Program-made: the position numbers and the translations under genes | Shown: piece after piece, positions 1 through 9,200 of the stretch | How the letters are laid out: each line of letters opens with the position of its first letter | Position numbering within the stretch: the first letter of the stretch is position 1 | DNA from: Flavobacteriaceae bacterium UBA3591 | Lineage (GTDB): Bacteria; Bacteroidota; Bacteroidia; Flavobacteriales; Flavobacteriaceae | DNA length: 64,000 bases | Direction: 5' to 3' | Assembly (NCBI GenBank): GCA_002375695.1 | Contig: DFMO01000003.1 | Span: 17,466-81,465 of the forward strand | The notes under the pieces: generated by a model | Told to the model about the DNA's origin: nothing | The model's input: only the letters and a program-made list of their open reading frames with translations | Databases searched by the model: none

Positions 1-476
1 TTTTGTTTATAATGATTATAAATTACAACTAAAAGAGATATAAGCCCACCAAAAACGTGTGCTACGTGCAATAACACCACCAAATAAATAAACGAAGTGG
101 TTATACTACTTGTGGGTCCTGTAAAATTGTATCCATTTTCAATAATTTCAGAAAATCCTACAAATTGAAATACCACAAACAAAATACCCATTACAAAGGT
201 TGAAACCAGCAAAATCATTCCGGTTGTATTTTGTTCTTTTCTAATGGCATTTAATGCCAAATGTACCGTTAAACTACTCACCACAATAAGTGCTAAACTA
301 ATAAAGAATGCCGGCGGCATTTTAAAATCGGTTATCCAATCGGGTCTTTCTTTACTAACCACATAGGCACTTGTAAGCCCTGCAAAACTCATGGTTAAAC
401 TAATAAGTCCAAACCAAAGCATATTTTTTTTGGCTCTGTTTAATTTTAATTCTTGATCTCCTTGGGTTAAATCCAT
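1..476 (-). CDS. Haem-copper (cytochrome c) oxidase subunit III, partial
   Basis: Membrane subunit III of a cytochrome c oxidase. It carries no redox metal and stabilises subunit I. The frame opens with ATG at 476, reads MDLTQGDQELKLNRAKKN and then continues as several hydrophobic helices. It runs off the left edge, so the C-terminus is missing. After the first helix comes a short loop (SKERPDWITDFKMPPAFF) with the charged loop and FFIS pattern of Bacteroidota subunit III proteins. A later helix has LHVAHVFGG, the conserved histidine-rich segment of the family. ctaB lies 47 bp upstream on the same strand, so the two are probably co-transcribed. The assignment as a cytochrome oxidase rather than a quinol oxidase subunit III is inferred from that neighbour and from the coxAB genes further along. 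Confidence 0.88.
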   Translation of the reverse strand, partial: MDLTQGDQELKLNRAKKNMLWFGLISLTMSFAGLTSAYVVSKERPDWITDFKMPPAFFISLALIVVSSLTVHLALNAIRKEQNTTGMILLVSTFVMGILFVVFQFVGFSEIIENGYNFTGPTSSITTSFIYLVVLLHVAHVFGGLISLLVVIYNHYKQ

Positions 477-523
477 TTTCCTATTTCTTATATATTTTTT
501 CCGAAATATTATGTGTACTTCGG

Positions 524-1399
524 TTATCTTAAAAATTTATCTGCAACATAAATTATTTGCAATATGGTAATATAACTTACACTTGCCAGCATTAATTGTT
601 TAGCCGAAAGTGCCGTTTTTTCTTTGTAAAGTTTAAATGCATAATAGAGCAACCCTATTCCTAAAACCCCTATTAAAACACCTGAAACTGGGGTTACGTA
701 TAATCTTCCAGTAATACCCAATACTGGGATTAGCGATACAAACACGGTCCATATAGAATACAAAATAACTTGCACCGCAGTACCTTTATCGCGTTTCCCG
801 TTTGGCAGCATAAAAAAGCCAGCCTTTTTATAATCGTCGTATAAAAACCATCCAATTGCCCAAAAGTGAGGAAACTGCCAAAAAAACTGAATCATAAACA
901 AGGTCCCGGGTTCGATACCAAATTCGCCTGTGGCAGCAACCCAACCTAACATAAAAGGAATAGCACCAGGAAAAGCGCCCACAAAAACCGAAAGTGGTGT
1001 TTTGGTTTTTAAGGGTGTATATAAACTTACATACATAAAGATTGAAATAGCCCCAAACATAGCTGTTACGGGGTTAATTGCGTATAGCACTGCAACTCCC
1101 AAAATAGTAAGAATACTACCCAATACAAACGCCGAACGAACCGTCATTTGCCCTGCTGGCAAGGGCCTGTTTTTTGTACGATCCATTAACGCATCGAGAT
1201 CCTTTTCAATAATCTGATTAAAAACATTGGAAGCACCCACCATAAAGTAGCCCCCAATACATAACAGAAATAAAATATAAAAATCAATTGTTTCGGCACC
1301 CAAAAGGTAACCAGCCACAGAAGAAAAAACAACACTTACAGACAACCTAAGTTTGGTTATCTCGGTAAATTTCCGGACAACAGATTGATTTATTGACAT
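524..1399 (-). CDS. ctaB: Protohaem IX farnesyltransferase (haem O synthase)
   Basis: Transfers a farnesyl group to haem b to make haem O, the precursor of haem A for aa3-type oxidases; an integral membrane UbiA-family prenyltransferase. The UbiA signatures are visible: N-x3-D-x3-D as NQIIEKDLDALMDRTKNRPLP in the first third, and the second aspartate cluster as FLYDDYKKAGFFMLP. Seven or more hydrophobic helices follow. The longest open frame begins at 1483, but its first 28 residues are polar and unlike the family. ATG at 1399 (MSINQSVVRKFTEITKLRLS) gives 291 residues, close to the usual length of about 300, and is preferred. It is followed by oxidase subunit III, which agrees with a role in oxidase assembly. 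Confidence 0.93.
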   Translation of the reverse strand: MSINQSVVRKFTEITKLRLSVSVVFSSVAGYLLGAETIDFYILFLLCIGGYFMVGASNVFNQIIEKDLDALMDRTKNRPLPAGQMTVRSAFVLGSILTILGVAVLYAINPVTAMFGAISIFMYVSLYTPLKTKTPLSVFVGAFPGAIPFMLGWVAATGEFGIEPGTLFMIQFFWQFPHFWAIGWFLYDDYKKAGFFMLPNGKRDKGTAVQVILYSIWTVFVSLIPVLGITGRLYVTPVSGVLIGVLGIGLLYYAFKLYKEKTALSAKQLMLASVSYITILQIIYVADKFLR

Positions 1400-1543
1400 T
1401 GTTTCGGTAACAGACAAGCTCTCAGATTTTAAACGGTGCAAAGATACGCTACAAGTATCTTCTCCGCAATATAATATCAACAATCTTGTGTAATTATTTC
1501 AGCAATTTTAGTATTTTAATCGAATATTTAAAACAATACAAAT

Positions 1544-2527
1544 ATGATCTCAAAATTCATTTTAAACACCGCTATTTTACTATCAGTTTTAACTGCATAT
1601 TCACAAACAGATACCGGAGCAAAAATTAGTACAAAAGTTTTAAAGGTGAATAATAACATCTATATGCTACAAGGTAAAGGCGGAAATATTGGCTTTAGTG
1701 TAGGAACCGATGGTGTTTTTATGATAGATAATCAATTTGCAGAAAATATAGAAGCGGTTAAAAAAGACATTAAAAAGATTACAAAGGAACCCATTAAATT
1801 TATTGTAAACACACACTTTCACGAAGACCACACCGGTGGTAACCAAGCCTTAGCCGAGAGTGGCACAATAATTTTTTCGCATAAAAACACTCGCGATAGA
1901 TTGCAAAACGTAATAAATGGTGAAACTAAAAAGTTGAGTGACGCAATGTTACCGGTCATAACATTTAAGGAAGACCTTACTTTTCATATTAACAATGACG
2001 AAATTTTAGTATTTCATACACCCAATTCGCATACAGACGGCGATGCGATGGTTTACTTTAAAAACAACAATGTTTTACATATGGGCGACGTATTTTTTAA
2101 CGGGAAATATCCATATATAGATACCAAAAGCGGCGGCAACATACTATCTGCTATAAACGCGCTGGAACAAGCTAAGAAAATTATTAACGAAAACACCAAA
2201 ATTATTCCTGGTCACGGGCCATTGGGGACATATGATGATTTATCAAAAACCATAGACATGTTGAGTATTCTTTATAAGCGAGTGACCGTTGAATATATTA
2301 AGGAAAAGACGCTAGAAGAAGTAATGGCAATGACAAAACTAACCGAACAATACGACGCCGAAGGTTATGGCGATGGATTTGTAAAAACCGAAGATTTCCT
2401 TAAAATGCTATATAACCAAGTTGCCGAAGAAAGAAGCGACATAGATGCCTTAAATGCAAAAAATAAGGCCGCTATGGAAAAATATAAAAAGCTTCAAGAA
2501 AAAAAGGAAAAAGAAAAAAGAGGATAA
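1544..2527 (+). CDS. Secreted MBL-fold metallo-hydrolase
   Basis: A 327-residue metallo-beta-lactamase-fold protein. A signal peptide (about residues 1-20, ending AYSQ) predicts export to the periplasm. The zinc-binding motif H-x-H-x-D-H is HFHEDHTGGN at residues 91-100. The further metal ligands fit HTPNSHTDGDA, HMGDVFFNG and IIPGHGPLG. The C-terminal third is helical and ends in a very lysine-rich tail. Proteins of this type in Bacteroidota range from class B beta-lactamase relatives to quinoprotein-like and general hydrolases, and the substrate cannot be read from the sequence. It stands alone on the plus strand, diverging from ctaB and converging with the RemB-like gene only 6 bp away. 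Confidence 0.85.
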   Translation: MISKFILNTAILLSVLTAYSQTDTGAKISTKVLKVNNNIYMLQGKGGNIGFSVGTDGVFMIDNQFAENIEAVKKDIKKITKEPIKFIVNTHFHEDHTGGNQALAESGTIIFSHKNTRDRLQNVINGETKKLSDAMLPVITFKEDLTFHINNDEILVFHTPNSHTDGDAMVYFKNNNVLHMGDVFFNGKYPYIDTKSGGNILSAINALEQAKKIINENTKIIPGHGPLGTYDDLSKTIDMLSILYKRVTVEYIKEKTLEEVMAMTKLTEQYDAEGYGDGFVKTEDFLKMLYNQVAEERSDIDALNAKNKAAMEKYKKLQEKKEKEKRG

Positions 2528-2533
2528 ACTTTA

Positions 2534-4624
2534 TTAAAAATCGTAGTACCAATTAAACAAATCGGTTCTTATTCCAAAATTGACCCACGTAGTTTGGTTT
2601 TTGTAGACAGTTTCAGTATTTACTTCTGGACTAAAATCTCGAAAAATCAAGCTGCCGTATAGTTTTAAATTGGTTGTAGGATTAATAATATATCCTGCTT
2701 GAATTTCGGCGTGCAGAAAGTCTGTTGTATTTCCTTGTGCCAATTCGTTTCCGCTATCGCCTATTCGGTCATCTTCAGTTCCATAGATATCGCCTCCGTA
2801 GAAAAAGGAATCTTCGGGGGTATTAAACTCAAAACCACGTTTAGCTACAACAATTTTGGCGTCGCCAAAAATTCTTCCGTTTTGATAGCGTGCAATCCCC
2901 ACAAACTCTGAAAAGTTTGCTCCTAAGGTATGCGCCAAAGATTGATTGTTATGACCGTAATTTAGCACTACTGTATTATGCGAATATGTGTACGGACGTA
3001 CGCGATTGTATTCCGTTTGCAGGTACAAGTTTTTAAGCCCAAATGCATCGTAATATTTTAACCCTATTTGATATCCTGTTTTGTTTTTATAACTGCCGGT
3101 TCCACCTAACACATCACTTTTAGAAAATTCATCGATAATAAGTTGCCCATAAATATTTACGCGATTGTTTACTTTGTACTTAGCCGTAAGACCAATTAAA
3201 GCATTTCCGCCACGCGAACCGGTAGAAAACTCAATTGCTCGGTAAAATATTACCGGATTTAAATAGTTAAAGTCGAAACCTCTGTCATTGTCATTTTCCC
3301 AAACAACCGATTCAAAAAAGCCCAAATTTAAACGCTTTGTAATATTATAACTCAGGTAATGATTTGCAACAAATTTGGTGCGAAACGATCCATCTGCAGT
3401 TACTTCGGGTCGTACATCGCGAAGAGACATCCAAGTATTTGTGTATTTAAGTTTCCAAAAAGTAGTATTTAATCTTAAGTACGGATACGAGCTTGCATTA
3501 TCACTCATTAATAGTGAGCGATACCCATCGCCAATAAACATTTTTCCATGACCCAATTGAAGGTTAAAATGCTTTGAAGGCGAAAATGACAAGTGCCCCG
3601 TAGCTATTGGATAATCATAAGCATCTTTCCCAAATTCTTTAGCTATACCTCGTCCCGGGATAATTGCAGGATTACCTCCATCTGGCCTAATTGACTCTGC
3701 GTACCGATTAAAATAATCTGCAAATCGCCCTTGGCTCTCATATACTGTAGCGGCAAAACTCAAGTTATCACCTAAACCACCCTGAAGCCTAACCAATCGC
3801 GTATTGTTATATGTTGTTAGGTCTGTATCCAGATCTTTTCCTACTTGAAGATCCAAACCGGGGTCGAGCGTTAACCAATAATCCTTTCCTTTAATGGTAA
3901 CAAAATTTTCATTCCATAATTTTCGGTTAAACCAAGAAGACCCGCCTTTTGCCAATTGACTATTTATTCCTTCGAAATTGTAATATTTATTTATTTCAGA
4001 ATATATGAAAGGCTTTTGGGCGGTGTGATTATTTAATCCCACCCTATTTAAAACTGGGTCGAATAGGCTATAATTATGATGAGACAGTGGAATATTTATA
4101 TTGCTTTTGTAAGCTTCGTTATTGTAAGGTAAGTTTTCAATAGCATCGTATTCGTTCGCAAATTTTGAACTTGATGATGAGTTTGAAACAATTGCAGATT
4201 GCAAGGTTTTTACACCCGGTTCAACTAACGGAATTGCAATGGGCAATGTAAATTGCACATAGGCTGGTTTTCCATTATAAGTAGCAGGCGTTACTGTAGG
4301 CAACAAATTAAATACACGTAAAATCTCGAATCGAAGTTCTTCGTAGATAGCATCGGTATAGAGAATTTTAAACTCACCTTCTTTGGTTACTTCAAAAAGG
4401 ACATTAATTTTACCTTTATAATTTTCAGAATATACTTTTTCGGGTACTTCGAAATTTTTAAAAATAAATTGACTTAGTGTAGATTGAAAACAATTTTCCA
4501 AATTCGCTACTTCTGTATTTTCACATTCTTCAAAAACTGGATATTTCTCGTATTGCGATACTGAATTTTGCGCAAAAATTACTGTTGTAAAAAACAGGGC
4601 TAAGAGAAGAAAAAATTGCTTCAT
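2534..4624 (-). CDS. Outer-membrane barrel protein with N-terminal TonB-like domain (RemB-like)
   Basis: A 696-residue exported protein with a signal peptide ending IFAQ at about residue 19. Residues about 25-135 resemble a TonB C-terminal domain: YPVFEECE, a spaced cysteine, then a GKINVLFEVTKEGEF-type strand and NLLPTVTPATYNGKPAYVQF. The rest alternates aromatic and polar residues like a Wzi-type capsule-assembly beta-barrel and ends in an aromatic C-terminus (FNWYYDF). Flavobacteria carry a protein of this size and layout called gliding motility protein RemB; I recall it only from general knowledge, so no symbol is given. The gene lies downstream of tonB on the same strand, but a strong terminator separates them. 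A gliding or surface role is inference. Confidence 0.6.
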   Translation of the reverse strand: MKQFFLLLALFFTTVIFAQNSVSQYEKYPVFEECENTEVANLENCFQSTLSQFIFKNFEVPEKVYSENYKGKINVLFEVTKEGEFKILYTDAIYEELRFEILRVFNLLPTVTPATYNGKPAYVQFTLPIAIPLVEPGVKTLQSAIVSNSSSSSKFANEYDAIENLPYNNEAYKSNINIPLSHHNYSLFDPVLNRVGLNNHTAQKPFIYSEINKYYNFEGINSQLAKGGSSWFNRKLWNENFVTIKGKDYWLTLDPGLDLQVGKDLDTDLTTYNNTRLVRLQGGLGDNLSFAATVYESQGRFADYFNRYAESIRPDGGNPAIIPGRGIAKEFGKDAYDYPIATGHLSFSPSKHFNLQLGHGKMFIGDGYRSLLMSDNASSYPYLRLNTTFWKLKYTNTWMSLRDVRPEVTADGSFRTKFVANHYLSYNITKRLNLGFFESVVWENDNDRGFDFNYLNPVIFYRAIEFSTGSRGGNALIGLTAKYKVNNRVNIYGQLIIDEFSKSDVLGGTGSYKNKTGYQIGLKYYDAFGLKNLYLQTEYNRVRPYTYSHNTVVLNYGHNNQSLAHTLGANFSEFVGIARYQNGRIFGDAKIVVAKRGFEFNTPEDSFFYGGDIYGTEDDRIGDSGNELAQGNTTDFLHAEIQAGYIINPTTNLKLYGSLIFRDFSPEVNTETVYKNQTTWVNFGIRTDLFNWYYDF

Positions 4625-4678
4625 TGTGATTTACTTAATTATTGTTGAAAGATACATTTTTTAGAATTCTTACAACAA

Positions 4679-4709
4679 AAAACCCTGTCTCTATAAAAGA
4701 CAGGGTTTT
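4679..4709 (-). terminator. Rho-independent terminator after tonB
   Basis: A 12-bp perfect inverted repeat (AAAACCCTGTCT / AGACAGGGTTTT) with a 7-nt loop, followed on the minus strand by a T-rich run. It lies 22 bp beyond the tonB stop and about 55 bp before the RemB-like start, so the two genes are probably transcribed separately. Confidence 0.9.
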
Positions 4710-4730
4710 AAAATTAAATATGGTATTGTT

Positions 4731-5453
4731 TTATTGAATATCGAAAACAATTGGAAGCGAATAAAGAACCCCCACTGGCTTTCCTCTTTGCATTCCAGGA
4801 GTCATATCTGGAAGTGCTTTTACAACATCTGTCGCTTCTCTTTCTAACCTTGGGTGCGGTGCACGAGCACGTACATCTACAACTTTACCTTCGCGGTTAA
4901 TTTTAAATTGAACAGCGATTCGTTGTCTCCCTTCCAAACCAAGATCTGAAGCTAGGTTAGAGTCAAACTTTTTATTGATAAACGCACTAATTTTAGACGA
5001 CATACATTTTTTCTTAGCGTCGTTACCTTTTTCGCGCTCGCAACCCGGATAAACGGGAACATTTTCAATTACTGCGAATGGTACATCGGCAATTTCTTCT
5101 TCAACCACTTCTTCTTCAATCTCCTGCACCTCAACAATTTTTTCTTCTTGATTAGTTTCGGTAGACTCGATTATGGTTTCTTCAACATCTTCTTCGTCTT
5201 CAATTACATCAATTACCTCGGGTGCTGGCGGCGGCGGTGGTGGTGGCGGCGGTGGGGTAAATTGTTGTGTAATTGGAATTTCTTCTAAAAGTTCATCACT
5301 TACGTCAAGCTGTCCAAAGTCTTCATTAGATTTGTCGTAAGTTTTCCATTCAATAGCTTGCCATGCAAGAAAAAGCATTAAAACCATACCAAGTTGAAAA
5401 AACAACATGCTATTTCGGCTTACGTCTGCTTTCGGATTTTTTTTCGGTTCCAT
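4731..5453 (-). CDS. tonB: Energy transducer TonB
   Basis: Couples the inner-membrane proton motive force to outer-membrane transporters. The 240-residue protein has a short cytoplasmic basic N-terminus and one membrane helix (about residues 15-32, SMLFFQLGMVLMLFLAW). Next comes a run of ten prolines (about 67-78), a strongly acidic periplasmic linker rich in E, V and I, and a TonB C-terminal domain from about residue 130. That domain has YPGCE with a paired downstream cysteine, QFKINREGKVVDVRARAPHP and a final LPIVFDIQ strand. The cysteine-bearing YPGCE version is typical of Bacteroidota TonB proteins. Its C-terminal domain resembles the N-terminal domain of the neighbouring barrel protein, which suggests shared ancestry or a physical partnership. 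Confidence 0.9.
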   Translation of the reverse strand: MEPKKNPKADVSRNSMLFFQLGMVLMLFLAWQAIEWKTYDKSNEDFGQLDVSDELLEEIPITQQFTPPPPPPPPPPAPEVIDVIEDEEDVEETIIESTETNQEEKIVEVQEIEEEVVEEEIADVPFAVIENVPVYPGCEREKGNDAKKKCMSSKISAFINKKFDSNLASDLGLEGRQRIAVQFKINREGKVVDVRARAPHPRLEREATDVVKALPDMTPGMQRGKPVGVLYSLPIVFDIQ

Positions 5454-5518
5454 AATAGTGGGTTTAACGTGTGCTAAAATATAGAAATTATCGATTAAAT
5501 TAAAACTAAAATAAAAAA

Positions 5519-5917
5519 TTAAGGTTTTAATTTAGTTTTGAGGCCTTTGAAAAATAAGACTCCAATTAAAGCGCCAAACAAATTTGCAACTACATCTAAA
5601 ATATCTGCAGATCGTGAACTTGTAAATCTTTCTTGAAGAATCTCAATTATTATGCCATAAGCCGTAATTGAAATTAAAAGTGTTACAATCCACTTTAGCG
5701 GCAAGATATAATTATTTTTTACGTATAGATATAACAGCCAAAAATTAACTAATATAAAATATACAGCAATGTGTACTATTTTATCGGCTCCAGCAATCTT
5801 TGTTTTAGGTAAATCTTGTCCCGAAACAAAAAACAACGCTGTAATTATACAACTGTAAAGTAATGCAATTAGCAGTAGTGGTTTAGGCGCCAACAATTTC
5901 TTTGTAAGCAGCATCAT
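5519..5917 (-). CDS. VanZ-like membrane protein
   Basis: A 132-residue protein with about four membrane helices. The VanZ-family signature is seen as GADKIVHIAVYFIL and, later, EILQERFTSSRSADILDVVANLFGALIG. VanZ relatives were named after teicoplanin resistance, but the cellular role of most family members is unknown. The frame starts inside the last 35 bp of gcvH, so translation is probably coupled to gcvH. A later start (M2) is possible and makes little difference. Confidence 0.82.
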   Translation of the reverse strand: MMLLTKKLLAPKPLLLIALLYSCIITALFFVSGQDLPKTKIAGADKIVHIAVYFILVNFWLLYLYVKNNYILPLKWIVTLLISITAYGIIIEILQERFTSSRSADILDVVANLFGALIGVLFFKGLKTKLKP

Positions 5918-6263
5918 CGAGTAGTTCGGCTATTTCATCTTGATTAGCGATTTTCATCTTGATCATCCAACCTTCGCCATAAGCATCGGTATTTACTTTT
6001 TCGGGCTCAGATTCTAAACTTTCATTAAACTCAATAATTTCGCCTGTAAGCGGTAAATACAAATCTGATACTGTTTTAACTGCTTCAACGGTGCCAAACA
6101 CTTCATCTTTATCCATAGTTTCGCCTACGGTTTCAACTTCTACATATACGATGTCGCCAAGCTCACTTTGCGCAAAATCTGTAATCCCAATAGTTGCGGT
6201 GTCTCCTTCAATGTGAATCCACTCGTGATCTTTTGTATATTTTAAATTTGATGGTACATTCAT
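5883..6263 (-). CDS. gcvH: Glycine cleavage system H protein
   Basis: Lipoyl carrier of the glycine cleavage complex; it shuttles the aminomethyl group from P protein to T and L proteins in the cytoplasm. Its length of 126 residues is normal for the family. The N-terminus reads YTKDHEWIHIEGDTATIGIT and the lipoylation motif is VEAVKTVSDLYLPLTGEI, with the modified lysine at residue 63. The gene is placed 25 bp downstream of sprA and overlaps the VanZ-like gene. No other gcv gene is in the window, so the association with sprA is positional and not metabolic. Confidence 0.97.
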   Translation of the reverse strand: MNVPSNLKYTKDHEWIHIEGDTATIGITDFAQSELGDIVYVEVETVGETMDKDEVFGTVEAVKTVSDLYLPLTGEIIEFNESLESEPEKVNTDAYGEGWMIKMKIANQDEIAELLDDAAYKEIVGA

Positions 6264-6288
6264 AACAATAATATTTTAGGTTTATTTT

Positions 6289-9200
6289 TTAGTTTCCAAA
6301 GTTATACCTTAAAGTGAATCCACTCCTAATTGTTGTTTGTGGAAATGCAGTTGATATTGCATATTCTGAAAATGTGTGATCATAATAGAATAATGCCGTT
6401 AGATTTCTACTTAATGCATAATCTACCGAAAGTTGCGCACCGTAAATGGTTTGCCCCGCTGTAGTTTGATTATTAGCTATATCTAAATATCTAACAATAG
6501 TAACATTATCTCTTCGCGATAGGTCTACTTTAAAGTTTAAATCGCTTGTAATTACAGATTTTTTTCCTCCAAAGTTGGTTGAAATCCTAAGATCTTTAAT
6601 GCGGTAACCCAACCCAATAATATACTCGTTACCCTTTATCTCGGTAAGCAAATTATTGGCAAAACTTAAAGACAAGGCACGATCTTTTCGCATCTCTGCT
6701 AAGATTTTTACCGAATTATTCATTTCAAAATCCATTCTAAGTAATGGTGAAAATTGCTCGGTTAGGTTAACATTTGTCAATAAAGTTTTTACTTTAAAAT
6801 TACCAGACTGGTCAACAGCTTCGGGGTTATTTGGGTCGTAATCTAAATTAGATTGAAATTGATTAACCGTATACCCTGCTCTATATCCATGGGTTAATGA
6901 AAAACGCTTAAAGTTCTTTTTAAACCAAGGAATATTCATTAATCCGGTGTATTTTATATCCCAATTAGGAAGTGGGATATCTCTAAATATACCTGTTTTT
7001 TCTTTTGAAGCATTACTACCTTTATACGCAGCTAAAAATGCAGGTAATAATACATCTTGACTGTTACGCCCAAAACCAACTGGAAAACCTAACGAATCTC
7101 TAGGTATGGTTGCTCCTTGGTAATATTCTTCGGCCAATCTGTTAGCAACGGTGAGCCTATTGGTTCTAAAATCGTCAAAAGCTGCCGAACTATTTTCGTC
7201 GCTTGCCCCAAAAGCTGTTTTAATTAACATTGTTGAAATGTTAAAATTACCGAAGGTATTTGGGGTTAAAGAGTGATATAAATTATTATCTACCAAATAA
7301 TTTTCAGAATAGTTTTCAGAATATATTCGGCTACCGTTAATGTCGATTGTTAAATCGTTTATTGGCTCAAGGTTAGCTTGAATATCCATTTGGCTACTTT
7401 CAACTTCGGTATATTGCTCGTTAAATTCTGGATATAATGTTAACCATCCTTTTCGTGCCGCCAATTCTCTAACATCGGCTTGACTTCCGAATACAAAACC
7501 AGTGGTAGGTTTTAAAGTTCCAATAAAACCTATTGAAGGCTGATATCCTGGTAAGTAAATCCCATTGTTTTCCTGATAGTTAAATTGAACTTTTTTAAGC
7601 ATAGTTGCCAAACCAATAACCGTGTTAATGGCTTTATCGCCAGAGCTTAAACTAGCACCCGAATTTTCTCCGGCGCCCAAAACTCCTCTTGTTTTACCAG
7701 TGGCAAAGCTATTTTTCTCTTCCTTAAGCTTTTGCTCTCTTTCGCCTTCTCCTTTAGCTCCTTTTTTCTCGCTGCTTGCCTTCCGATTCTTACTTTTTCG
7801 AATTTTTGTGAGCCCAATGTAGCGGTAGAAACTATTCATATCTACGCTCGAATTTATTTGATGCGTGCTGGCGTTTTGGATAGAATTTCCTAAGTTGTAA
7901 ACATTACGACTCCCGTCGCTTAATTCAATTTCAATTTCATTAAACTGGTCGCTACCACGATCCCATTGAAAATCTCCCGTGTATGAATAAGTAGCTCTAA
8001 GGAACTTTAAAAACGGAAACTTGCTAAAAGGCACATCATAATTTAATTGTAAAGATTGGAAATGTTGATTTGGATTACCTACATCGAAGAAATCATCCCA
8101 AACGCCTATTTCATTATTAATTAAACCATTATCATCTAAATAATTATTTACAATCATATTATTAGATGAAGTAAAATTGAACCTTAACGACTTCGTTAAG
8201 TTATGATTAATGGTGTATTGCCAATCAAACAAATAGTTGCGTTGGTATAACGTAGGCAATCCTTTATTACCCGGCAATAAATTAATTTCTCTAAACTTTT
8301 GTTCATTATACTGTCGCGTAATATTTGAACTTACCGAAACATTGGTTGGCAAATAATTAAAGTTAAAATCTTTTAAAAATCTCCAATATCTCCCTCTAAA
8401 TAATGAGTCATTCTTTTTAAATGGCTCAACCGGTTTTGCAGTAAAATTATAGTTGTAAGTAGCTCCTACACGTACATTTTGCTCTAAGGCGTCTTCTACT
8501 TCAAAGTCGTGATGGTCTGTTTGGTTGTACGAGAATGATGCCGTTAAGTTTTCAACATCGTACACCCGTGGTTTCGACTCTCCAGTACGTTCTTTTCTTA
8601 CGCCAATAAAGTTTACACTTTGACGCTTTGTATAATCTACGGCCTGTTCTTTAATTCGATCTTTTTCGGCTTGGTCTGCAGTATTATCGAGTCGTGTATC
8701 GAGTTCAATATCTTGGAACTCGGGGTCGTATTGCGGTGTAATTAACTCTTCAGAACGACCGTAGTTAAATGGTAGTTGTACACCCCACTTCTTTGGCAGC
8801 AATTGTCCTAAATTTACATTAGTTACCACATCATACTGCTGTAAATCTTCGCGACTACGTTGGTTTGGTCCTTGCTCTATCGACCCAAAACCTACGGTAC
8901 TTTTTTTACCGGTAGCACTTACAGTAGCAAAATCGGCTAGGTTTGCATCCATGCTTACAACAGCTGCCCAACCTCCTTCGTTTTTAAGTTCAGACATTCT
9001 AAGTTCGTTAAACCAAACTTCACCACACAGCTCATTATCGGTACTGTTACGCAATCCTAACATAATGGTACGTACATTACCAAAACTTGGATTTCCTTTA
9101 ATACCAATAGTAAGTTCGTTTTCGCCACCCGAAGGTCCGCCTTCCAATTCAGATTGTGTATAGAAAACAACATCGGTAGAATTTAAAGGAGTTCGTGTTT

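Noticed and set aside
1400..1483. Upstream extension of ctaB
   Set aside because: Residues encoded here are not UbiA-like; ATG 1399 starts the conserved protein.
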